Shown in pieces: positions 17,905 to 25,332 of a stretch of DNA of 64,000 nt. The translations under genes and the position numbers were made by a program. The stretch is taken from assembly GCA_017465475.1 (NCBI GenBank), contig JAFTWC010000042.1:21398-85397 (forward strand), in the 5' to 3' direction. Position 1 is the first letter of the stretch, and every line of letters starts with the position of its first letter. The notes beneath the pieces were generated by a model. The model had not been told where the DNA came from. It searched no databases and saw nothing but the letters and a program-made list of their open reading frames with translations. Source of the stretch: Lachnospiraceae bacterium (GTDB lineage: Bacteria; Bacillota; Clostridia; Lachnospirales; Lachnospiraceae).

Positions 17905-19188
17905 CTACATACCGAACAACAGCCAAATACCGATATAGGCCGGAATAACCGCTGCAAGGGTAAACGGAATACCGATTTTAAAGAAATCTTTATTCTTTAC
18001 TTCATAGCCGGCCTTTCGCAAAATCCCGATACCGGTAATATTGGCAGATGCACCGATCGGCGTTATATTTCCGCCCAAAGTTGCCCCGGACAAAAGTCCG
18101 AAATAAAGCGGTGTGGGATCAATCTGCAACGCTGCCGCAATACCTGCAATCACCGGAATCATGGTAGCCACATACGGAATGTTATCAATAAATGCGGAAA
18201 TAATTACCGATGCCCATACAATAATGGTATACAACAGGAAAATATTGTTGCCGCCGGCCTTTGCAAGAAGATTTGCCAATGCGTCAATTACCCCCATATG
18301 TGTGATACCGCCGATCATTAAAAACAGACCGATTAACAATCCGATGGTATTAAAATCAATGGCCTTCAGCGGAGGGAGAGCCTCCTTAAGTGTCCCTTTC
18401 TTCGAACAGTTTATAATAATACCTACTATCAGCAACTCAGTACAAATCAACCCGTTTGTAATATCCGGCTTATTCGGAATAAAAGAAGCACCGATGAGCA
18501 AAACAATGGCTCCCACCAAAAGCACCGTCGGTAAGTAATCCGTCACTACGGTTCTTGTTCCTCCGCTCTCTTTTTTATCAAGCTTAAGTTTCCTCTCCTT
18601 CCGGAAAACAAATGCCACAATAAAAGCTGAAAGCACTGCTCCCAGTTCTACGATAAAAAACATACTCGGCTTTCCTTTGTAAAAGAAAAAGTCCAAAAAA
18701 CTCATATCCAAAGCGGAACCGAGCAGAATAGCCGTAGTATCTCCCACCAGAGTTGCTGCTCCCTGTAGATTAGAGGACACCGCGATGCTGATGATAAACG
18801 GAATCGGATTTATCTTTAATTTCTTACAGATTTCCAACGCAACCGGAGCCACCATAAGAACCGTGGCAACATTATCCACAAATGCAGAAATAATACCTGC
18901 AAACAATGCCAAAGCTACTACCGCTATCTGGACATTCGGCACCTTCTCCATAATAATATCCGCCAAAAGCGCCGGCATTTTACTTTCAATAAACAAAGCA
19001 ACAAGTCCCATGGTTCCGGCAATCATCAGGATTACATTAAAATCCAAAGACGACACAATCTTATCAAGCGGAAGCATTCCGGACACAATAAAAATCAGTG
19101 CCGAGCCAAGCGCAATGTAAGGGCGGTATTTCCCAAAAATCAGCATCAACACATAAGTCAGTGCAAATAAAATAATTGCAGGTATCAT
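17905..19188 (-). CDS. ArsB/NhaD/SLC13-type ion transporter
   Basis: A 427-residue integral membrane protein with about 11 helices in two inverted halves. Each half carries the family hairpin signature: AFVDNVATVLMVAPVA in the first and AFIDNIPYVATMIPVI in the second, and GGNITPIGASANITGIG follows. Such proteins move anions, organic acids or Na+/H+ in the inner membrane; the substrate cannot be told here. The ATG at 19188 has AGAGGAG upstream. It has its own promoter and terminator, so it is monocistronic. Confidence 0.85.
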   Translation of the reverse strand: MIPAIILFALTYVLMLIFGKYRPYIALGSALIFIVSGMLPLDKIVSSLDFNVILMIAGTMGLVALFIESKMPALLADIIMEKVPNVQIAVVALALFAGIISAFVDNVATVLMVAPVALEICKKLKINPIPFIISIAVSSNLQGAATLVGDTTAILLGSALDMSFLDFFFYKGKPSMFFIVELGAVLSAFIVAFVFRKERKLKLDKKESGGTRTVVTDYLPTVLLVGAIVLLIGASFIPNKPDITNGLICTELLIVGIIINCSKKGTLKEALPPLKAIDFNTIGLLIGLFLMIGGITHMGVIDALANLLAKAGGNNIFLLYTIIVWASVIISAFIDNIPYVATMIPVIAGIAAALQIDPTPLYFGLLSGATLGGNITPIGASANITGIGILRKAGYEVKNKDFFKIGIPFTLAAVIPAYIGIWLLFGM

Positions 19189-19274
19189 AGTCAGTTCTCC
19201 TCTCATCCCCGGGTTACATCCAATTTAACGGAACCTATTGTAGTTTCGGCATATCATCCTGTCGACCTAACTCT

Positions 19275-19303
19275 ATAATACACGAAACTTTTCACTATGA
19301 CAA
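19275..19303 (-). promoter_or_regulatory. Sigma-A promoter of the permease gene
   Basis: Minus strand: -35 TTGTCA at 19298-19303, a 17-base spacer, and -10 TATTAT at 19275-19280 preceded by TG. It lies about 87 bases upstream of the permease start. Confidence 0.7.
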
Positions 19304-19351
19304 GCACCTGATTTCATTTAACAGATGAGAGTTCCAAAAAGGAGTTCTTTA

Positions 19352-20068
19352 TCATTCCTCCCGCAACACTTCCAATGCAACTGTATCTCTTTTCTTATAG
19401 CGTTTCTTAGAAAACAGATATAAAAACACAGTACCGAGTCCCAAACACAAGATTATCCAGAACACATTCTTTCCCGTACTTACTCCGTTTTCCGCAATAT
19501 TATCTGCCAGCATTTTTAACCCTATCAGGCACGTTCCCGCAAAGATTGAGCCCATTTCAACTACCGGATTACTCAGATATCTGATTCCCAAACACAACCC
19601 ATTCAGAAGAAATCCTACACTGAAAAATAACAGAATCTCAACAAATCTCGCTGTAGGTACCGCTCCTGTCAAAAGACAAAGCCCGTGTCCCGCCATAGTA
19701 AGTCCTACACCGATTGCCAATAAAACCCAGGTATTGATAACATAGCCCTTTGTCATAACATACTTGGCCATAGGAAAGCCGCCGAACGCTTTTCCCAACT
19801 TTCCGTACCGCCCGAACATACTCGTCATATGCCATACCAACATAACGTAATTAACAAAGGCCTGGAACCCCAACAGTCTTAATATCCATATTTCTGACAA
19901 CTGCACTCCAAACAACAGCGACACCAACGGAGCCACCGCACAAAGTCCCATGAGCACAAGCAACCTCCCGCATTCATTCAGATTCATCCCGAATCCGCAA
20001 CCAAAAGTTCCCCGCATCCGTTTGTTTCCCCAGACTAACTTCATTGCACGTTTAAACTCGTTTTTCAT
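19352..20068 (-). CDS. Tandem-paralogue membrane protein 4 of GntR/ABC operon
   Basis: A 238-residue protein with about six hydrophobic helices, probably an ABC permease subunit. It shares with three upstream neighbours an N-terminal KRAMKLVWGNKRMR segment and a central FPMAKYVMTKGYVINTW motif (about residues 98-114), between helices 2 and 3. The C-terminus ends with a basic patch (FSKKRYKKRDTV). It is the last gene of the operon. I do not recognise a named family; the function as an exporter component is inferred from the ATPase in the operon. Confidence 0.75.
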   Translation of the reverse strand: MKNEFKRAMKLVWGNKRMRGTFGCGFGMNLNECGRLLVLMGLCAVAPLVSLLFGVQLSEIWILRLLGFQAFVNYVMLVWHMTSMFGRYGKLGKAFGGFPMAKYVMTKGYVINTWVLLAIGVGLTMAGHGLCLLTGAVPTARFVEILLFFSVGFLLNGLCLGIRYLSNPVVEMGSIFAGTCLIGLKMLADNIAENGVSTGKNVFWIILCLGLGTVFLYLFSKKRYKKRDTVALEVLREE

Positions 20069-20088
20069 ATCATTTCCTTCTTTCGTAT

Positions 20089-20808
20089 CTATCTGGTTCC
20101 AAGTGAATTTGTCGCAGGTTTCGATAAATAAACTCGTCTTTTATATTTACACAGAAAGTGTAAATAATACATCACCAGACCGCCGAGTACACAAAGACAC
20201 TGAATCAGCAAGGCCATTTCCACGGAAAGCCCAATTTTCCCCAATGCTCTCGGTACCAAAATAAGAAGTGCCACATAAACTCCCGAATAATGAGTGCCCT
20301 TATTATAACGGTCAAAATATCCTATCAACATTTGAATCAATGCATCAATAAAGAACATCACTACCGTCAAAACCAGAAGATCATCCGTCACATCCGAAGC
20401 CACTGCCCCTACTGCTACATTAATTCCATGGATTCCCATCATAATCACGAATCCGATTTCATAGAAGACTAATTTATTCATCACCAGACCTTTTGTCAGC
20501 ACCCATTTGGAAACAGGCATCCCGGCAATTCCTTTTCCCGATGACTTGTTATAAATCAGTGCACATTCCGTCACCAGCATATCCATGATACACTTACATA
20601 AAAATGCACAAAGATATGCCCATCGATAAAGATCGGATTCCCATAGATTCTTGCCGAATATCAAAAAGATGGACGGTGCTGCCATTGCAATGGCAGTCAT
20701 TCCGAAGAAAAACATGTTTCCGGCAAATCCGATGCCGCTTCCGAAAAACAGCCTCAGACATTTTGAGCCCCACATAAGTTTTAACCCTTGTTTCCAATTT
20801 TGTCCCAT
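20089..20808 (-). CDS. Tandem-paralogue membrane protein 3 of GntR/ABC operon
   Basis: A 239-residue, six-helix membrane protein. It keeps the family start (KQGLKLMWGSKCLR) and the central MPVSKWVLTKGLVMNKL motif. It has a basic C-terminus (CKYKRRVYLSKPA). I start at 20808, just after the upstream stop, because the longer reading overlaps the upstream gene and has no ribosome site. Function inferred: transporter subunit or immunity-type membrane protein working with the operon ATPase. Confidence 0.75.
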   Translation of the reverse strand: MGQNWKQGLKLMWGSKCLRLFFGSGIGFAGNMFFFGMTAIAMAAPSIFLIFGKNLWESDLYRWAYLCAFLCKCIMDMLVTECALIYNKSSGKGIAGMPVSKWVLTKGLVMNKLVFYEIGFVIMMGIHGINVAVGAVASDVTDDLLVLTVVMFFIDALIQMLIGYFDRYNKGTHYSGVYVALLILVPRALGKIGLSVEMALLIQCLCVLGGLVMYYLHFLCKYKRRVYLSKPATNSLGTR

Positions 20809-20812
20809 ACCT

Positions 20813-21550
20813 TTATCTTCCCTTCGTTTGTGCCATCTTTTCCTGTGCCGTATTATACACAACGGTACGTTTTCTATAAGTTATCTCCATAAGTTTCAGC
20901 CCCAGCACCAAGCCGCCAACCACCAATACCGTAAAACTGATCACCACCCACAAAACCGGCATTTCATAATGGTAACAGGCCTCAGAAAAACGCTTCAACA
21001 ACACCGTTTCTATCGGCAAATCAAATGCGCAGATAAAAGCTATAGCAGCATAAATCCATATAAACGCGACCCAGGTCCATGCAGAACAGGTCATAATTTG
21101 CACCAGCACGTAGGCAACTGCGTACACCAGTATCATATCATCCAACATGGATACTTCACAATACCCCAGTACCACACAAAGCCATCTTGTAACTACACTG
21201 GGAATCAGTGCCACCAGAAAGCCGATCAAACGGTTTACCGCAATACCCTTTGTCAATGCAGTTTTGGCTATCGGAAAGCTTAATAGACTTTTCCCCGCTT
21301 TATAGATTGCATTAAACTGATGTCCTGTGTAGGCACTGATATATAAATAAAACACTGCCGGTAATATGGTTAACCCAAATTCTGTTTGAATCGATACCTC
21401 TTCTTTTACCAACTCATTAATGAACGGAGCCCCGCCGAATACCAGGGCAAGCAAGAAACAAATCAAAAACAACACCCAAGGAACCCCAAATGCTTTTCGG
21501 TACTGTTTGGTCCCCCACATCAAATGCAGCGCACGTTTCATTTCGCCCAT
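20813..21550 (-). CDS. Tandem-paralogue membrane protein 2 of GntR/ABC operon
   Basis: A 245-residue, six-helix membrane protein with KRALHLMWGTKQYRK at the N-terminus and FPIAKTALTKGIAVNRL in the centre. The start overlaps the end of the upstream gene by 13 bases, so translation is probably coupled. The C-terminus is basic (ITYRKRTVVYNTAQEK). Among the four copies, this one is closest to copy 1 in the central KTALTKG motif. Confidence 0.75.
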   Translation of the reverse strand: MGEMKRALHLMWGTKQYRKAFGVPWVLFLICFLLALVFGGAPFINELVKEEVSIQTEFGLTILPAVFYLYISAYTGHQFNAIYKAGKSLLSFPIAKTALTKGIAVNRLIGFLVALIPSVVTRWLCVVLGYCEVSMLDDMILVYAVAYVLVQIMTCSAWTWVAFIWIYAAIAFICAFDLPIETVLLKRFSEACYHYEMPVLWVVISFTVLVVGGLVLGLKLMEITYRKRTVVYNTAQEKMAQTKGR

Positions 21551-22266
21551 CTTTCCTCCCCCTTCTCCTTTTTCAACCGATATGCCTGTGTCACAAGTTC
21601 ATCCACACTCCGGTCCGGTAACGTTCTTTTTTTATACGCATACTCCATCACCACCGGTGCCAGAAGACTTCCGAGAATCAATAATCCCACAAACAAAACC
21701 ACTGCCACCGGAATATGCAGGTTGATTTCCAAAAACAGTTTATTAAACCGGGTATACAACACACACCCCCAAACAAAAGACCCCATTGTCAAAATACTTA
21801 CCAGGGTGGATGCCATGCCGACAATACTCAGTACATATGCAATTCCGAAGAAAATCAGGAAATCGTCCATTCCCCTCTCGCTTCCGTTTCCTAAAATGCA
21901 TCCCACGAGGCGCATCCCCGCGCAAGGAAGAAAAAACGTTAGAAACTTGATTTGATTTGTAACCAACATTCCCTTTGTTAATGCCGTTTTTGCAAGTGGC
22001 GTACAAAGGAATGCCTTTCCCAGAGAATCAATCAGATTCTGCATCGTCCCGTAAGATATACCGGACAGATAACAGGCTGCCGGCATGTAGATAAGAAACA
22101 TTGCCAACGAATCTATGTCCGTGTCCGGTTTTACAAACACCGAAAGCCATGTTACCACCAACGCAATCAGCAAAAAGAAAATCTGAAAAAAGAAACTCAA
22201 ACCATTAAATATACGACCGCCTCTGCACTTTTTTACATACCGCATCGCATTTTTCACTTCACTCAT
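21538..22266 (-). CDS. Tandem-paralogue membrane protein 1 of GntR/ABC operon
   Basis: A 242-residue, six-helix membrane protein. The N-terminal amphipathic segment (NAMRYVKKCRGGR) is less like the other three copies, but the centre has the shared motif (PLAKTALTKGMLVTNQ) and the C-terminus has the YKKRTLPDRS basic patch. GGAGGG precedes the ATG. It follows the 193-residue permease-like gene by 13 bases. Confidence 0.75.
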   Translation of the reverse strand: MSEVKNAMRYVKKCRGGRIFNGLSFFFQIFFLLIALVVTWLSVFVKPDTDIDSLAMFLIYMPAACYLSGISYGTMQNLIDSLGKAFLCTPLAKTALTKGMLVTNQIKFLTFFLPCAGMRLVGCILGNGSERGMDDFLIFFGIAYVLSIVGMASTLVSILTMGSFVWGCVLYTRFNKLFLEINLHIPVAVVLFVGLLILGSLLAPVVMEYAYKKRTLPDRSVDELVTQAYRLKKEKGEERWAK

Positions 22267-22279
22267 ACCGGCCCTCCTA

Positions 22280-22861
22280 CTATTCTTCCTCCCAAAGCTT
22301 TTTCAGACTTTTGAAAAAGATTGCCTCGCAACATATAAATACCACCCATGCAATTCCTACGCCCCAAATCGGAACGGTCACCAGATGCGACATTCCCAAA
22401 AATACCAATGCTAACATCGTGATACAAATCAGCCCGAGCGGATGCTTTACAAACAAATGACTTCCTGCCAAATAAACTAAAAGGATACAAAATACCGCAT
22501 TTCCGTTAAAACCTCCCTGTATCAGCTCTCCGATACATTTATATGCCGCAAAAACCACGACTCCCAGTACACACAGGAAGGTATCCAGTACAAGCCAGCG
22601 TTTTCTTTCTTTTTCCAAGCCATTTGTCATACTCCGATAGAAGGACGCACCGTAATTTTTACGTCTCAGAATCCCCTGACGTTCTCCGTAAAGTGTCATA
22701 GCACAAATCCCTACAAATAACATCACGATGCGATAAACGGCTTCCGTCACCGTATCGTCTCCCAATATTACAAAAATCGGACCAAGCATTGCACCAAATA
22801 CAAGAAATGTCAGCAAAAACGTATATTTATTTCTATTTAACTGCCAACCCAACTCCTTCAT
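22280..22861 (-). CDS. Membrane protein of GntR/ABC operon, distinct from paralogues
   Basis: A 193-residue protein with about five helices. It lacks the KxxLTKG motif of the next four genes. After two helices a cytoplasmic loop reads LYGERQGILRRKNYG, and the start MKELGWQLNRNKYTF resembles an amphipathic in-plane helix, as in ABC-2 type permeases. It directly follows the ATPase gene by 11 bases and may be the cognate permease. No substrate can be assigned. Confidence 0.7.
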   Translation of the reverse strand: MKELGWQLNRNKYTFLLTFLVFGAMLGPIFVILGDDTVTEAVYRIVMLFVGICAMTLYGERQGILRRKNYGASFYRSMTNGLEKERKRWLVLDTFLCVLGVVVFAAYKCIGELIQGGFNGNAVFCILLVYLAGSHLFVKHPLGLICITMLALVFLGMSHLVTVPIWGVGIAWVVFICCEAIFFKSLKKLWEEE

Positions 22862-22872
22862 CTTTCCGCCTC

Positions 22873-23757
22873 CTAGGAATTACGCTGCTCCGCATAACGA
22901 AGCAGATATACGCAGAGTTGCTGCAGATTCGGGGTTTCCGTCACTGCACCTGCCGCATCCAGTTCTCCTCTGTGTTCCGCTTTGGCAAAGCCGGTACAAG
23001 TACTTACATTCCGGTCTTCTACCATAAGATACTTTTTCACTTGGTCAAAAGACGTATCATCTCCGGATACCAGAACATAACGCTCACACAATTCGCTTAC
23101 AAAACCGGACTCAATGATTCCGCCACCATACATCAAAATCGCATAATCCGTTACATTTTCCATATCTGCAATATTGTGCGTAGAGAATAAAATGGTGTTT
23201 TCTCCGTCTCCCGCCTCCAAATAGTCTCTGAACTGTCCGCAAAGACGATCACGCATGAGCGGGTCTAAATTGGAACCCGGCTCATCCAGCACCAAAAACT
23301 CTGCATCTCTTGCAAACACCGCTGCCAGGCCGAGACGGATACGATTACCGTCGGAAAGCTCTGCCAGTTTTTGTTTCTTTTCTCCGTAGGCAGCCACACC
23401 GTACTGCTTACAAAGCTCCCAGAACTTTTCTTCATGGAAGGTTTTAAATCCAAGCTTATTGACCATGGCCACATCATACGGTGTCCAGGTCATCGGGTAC
23501 ATCCCCTGTGCCGCAAGATATCCGATGCGCTCCTTTGTTTCATTTTTTTCAATATCCGTAATCTCACCGAAATACGTAATCTCACCCTTTGTGGCTTCGA
23601 TAATCCCGCACAGCACATCCAGCAATGTGGTCTTACCGGCACCGTTAGCACCTACCAAAGCAGTGGAAAATCCCTTCGGGATCGAAAAATCCAACGAACC
23701 CAACGTAAACTTTTTATACTGTTTTACCAAACCCTTTGCTACAATCACATTATCCAT
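22873..23757 (-). CDS. ABC transporter ATPase
   Basis: A 294-residue ATPase of the drug/lantibiotic exporter class. Walker A is GANGAGKTTLLD, the signature is LSDGNRIRLG (LSDGN in place of LSGGQ), Walker B is FLVLDEPGSNLDP, and the H-loop is FSTHNIADME. The last 70 residues form the C-terminal extension common in this class. It is the only ATPase in an operon with five membrane genes. A short hairpin (GTGAC/GTCAC, 23771-23784) lies just before its ribosome site. Confidence 0.92.
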   Translation of the reverse strand: MDNVIVAKGLVKQYKKFTLGSLDFSIPKGFSTALVGANGAGKTTLLDVLCGIIEATKGEITYFGEITDIEKNETKERIGYLAAQGMYPMTWTPYDVAMVNKLGFKTFHEEKFWELCKQYGVAAYGEKKQKLAELSDGNRIRLGLAAVFARDAEFLVLDEPGSNLDPLMRDRLCGQFRDYLEAGDGENTILFSTHNIADMENVTDYAILMYGGGIIESGFVSELCERYVLVSGDDTSFDQVKKYLMVEDRNVSTCTGFAKAEHRGELDAAGAVTETPNLQQLCVYLLRYAEQRNS

Positions 23758-23888
23758 TTTTTCCTACAGGCAGTGACTTATGTCACCCCTTACTCCTTTC
23801 TCTTTTCTTACTTTCTTTTTTGTGTTTCGTCCGACCATCTCTGTTATTTTGGTCTCTTTTTTACACTTCTTCTACTGCCTTGTCCCCT

Positions 23889-24257
23889 TTACTCCGCGTG
23901 GTCTAAAACAGTAATCAAATCCTTTACTTCCTCTACCGTCATTCCGATTGTCTTTGCAGCCTCTAATGCTTCTAGCAAATGAGCTTCCACTTCCCGTAGC
24001 CTCTGTTCCCGTATCATGGCCGTATCCTGAGGATTTACCACAAAGCCCTTTCCCTGTACCGAAGTTACCAGTCCTTCCAGGCAAAGCTCCTCATAGGCCT
24101 TCATGGTGGTAATCACACTGATTTTCAGGTCCTTTGCAAGGCCTCTGATACTGGGAAGAAATTCTCCGGGAGTAAGTCTTCCGCTAAGAATCTCATCCTT
24201 TAGCTGTACTGCAATCTGTTTATAAATCGGAATCTCTGAGTTTTGCAGAATCTTCAT
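23889..24257 (-). CDS. GntR-family (YtrA type) transcriptional regulator
   Basis: A 122-residue repressor: an N-terminal winged helix (IPIYKQIAVQLKDEILSG, LPSIRGLAKDLKISVITT) and a short helical C-terminal dimerisation region with no ligand domain, which is the YtrA type. YtrA proteins usually repress their own ABC operon. The recognition-helix region is nearly identical to that of the regulator at 41653-42027 (DLKISVITT versus DLQISVITT). It is the first gene of its operon, behind a promoter whose -10 box lies within a palindrome. Confidence 0.92.
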   Translation of the reverse strand: MKILQNSEIPIYKQIAVQLKDEILSGRLTPGEFLPSIRGLAKDLKISVITTMKAYEELCLEGLVTSVQGKGFVVNPQDTAMIREQRLREVEAHLLEALEAAKTIGMTVEEVKDLITVLDHAE

Positions 24258-24274
24258 ACATGCCTCCTGTTCTC

Positions 24275-24326
24275 AACTGTTCATATCCGACATAAACAGT
24301 ATATACTGTTATGAACAGTTTGTCAA
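24275..24326 (-). promoter_or_regulatory. Promoter with nested palindromic GntR operator
   Basis: Minus strand: -35 TTGACA at 24321-24326, a 17-base spacer and -10 TATACT at 24298-24303. The -10 lies within a perfect 16-bp palindrome AACAGTATATACTGTT (24295-24310). An outer inverted pair, AACTGTTCAT at 24275-24284 and ATGAACAGTT at 24311-24320, brackets it. Binding there would block RNA polymerase, so autoregulation by the adjacent GntR protein is likely. Confidence 0.82.
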
Positions 24327-24358
24327 TAGGGTTACTGTAAGTTTTTTATTTCTCATAC

Positions 24359-24404
24359 AAAAAAGGTATGTCATTTACGCTCATTTCCGCGTAAATGACA
24401 CACC
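24359..24404 (-). terminator. Rho-independent terminator of metA
   Basis: On the minus strand a hairpin with perfect 12-bp arms (24369-24380 and 24389-24400, extended by 3 bp outside one mismatch) is followed by six T (24359-24364). Confidence 0.88.
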
Positions 24405-24425
24405 TCTCTGCACATTTGGCATCAC

Positions 24426-25331
24426 CTACCACTCATACGGTGTATTCTGGTATACGTAATAATTAAGCCAATTACTGTAAAGTGCATTGGCATGGGAACG
24501 CCACAAAAGAAGCGGCTTTTGCTCCGGATCATTGTCCGGATAATAGTTTACCGGAATGTCCGGGTTGATGCCCTTTGCCACATCTCGCTTGTATTCCTTG
24601 TCCAAGGTAAGACGATCATACTCCGGATGTCCCAGAACAAAAATATTTTTTCCGCCTTCCGCAAGCAAAATAAAGTAGCCAGCCTCATCACTTTCCGCTA
24701 ACACGGTAAACTTTCCGCACTTTTCCACATCTTCCTTTGAAATGCCGGTATAGCGGGAATGAGGAGCATAAAACTCGTCATCAAATCCGCGAACCAGCGG
24801 CTCTTTGCGATTCAATACTCGATGACGGTATACGCCGGACAGCTTAGAAGAAAGCATCTCCTTGTGCACACCGTAATGATGGAACAACCCTGCCTGAGCT
24901 CCCCAACAAATATGAAGGGTCGACGTCACATTGGTCTCGGACCAATCCATAATCTGCGTAAGTTCTTCCCAATATGCCACATCCTCGAACTCCATCTGTT
25001 CTACCGGAGCACCGGTAATAATCAGACCGTCAAACTTCTTATGCTTCACGTCATCAAAGGTCATATAGAACTGTTCCAAATGACTGAGAGGAGTATTGGT
25101 TCCCACATAACTGGCTGTGGTTAAAAAGGTCACTTCAATCTGAAGCGGTGTATTGGAAAAACTACGAAGAAGCTGTAACTCCGTGTCTTCCTTAAGAGGC
25201 ATCAGATTTAAAATCGCAATACGAAGGGGGCGGATATCCTGGGTCATAGCCCGACTCTCGTCCATTACAAAAATATTCTCCGCTTCCAATATTTTCTTTA
25301 CAGGTAAATCATTGCTTACTTTTACAGGCAT
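24426..25331 (-). CDS. metAA: Homoserine O-acetyltransferase, MetA family
   Basis: Activates homoserine for methionine synthesis. The 301-residue protein belongs to the MetA (not MetX) family. Cys142 is in HICWGAQAG, and the His/Glu pair is in LGHPEYDRL. Residue 111, which decides the acyl donor in this family, is Glu (GAPVEQMEF) and not the Gly of the E. coli enzyme, which predicts acetyl-CoA use. It follows ligA by one base and is likely co-transcribed with it; a strong terminator follows. No SAM riboswitch precedes it. Confidence 0.93.
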   Translation of the reverse strand: MPVKVSNDLPVKKILEAENIFVMDESRAMTQDIRPLRIAILNLMPLKEDTELQLLRSFSNTPLQIEVTFLTTASYVGTNTPLSHLEQFYMTFDDVKHKKFDGLIITGAPVEQMEFEDVAYWEELTQIMDWSETNVTSTLHICWGAQAGLFHHYGVHKEMLSSKLSGVYRHRVLNRKEPLVRGFDDEFYAPHSRYTGISKEDVEKCGKFTVLAESDEAGYFILLAEGGKNIFVLGHPEYDRLTLDKEYKRDVAKGINPDIPVNYYPDNDPEQKPLLLWRSHANALYSNWLNYYVYQNTPYEW

Positions 25332-25332
25332 A

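Noticed and set aside
25332-25332. SAM or T-box riboswitch ahead of metA
   Set aside because: metA follows ligA by one base, so there is no leader to hold one.
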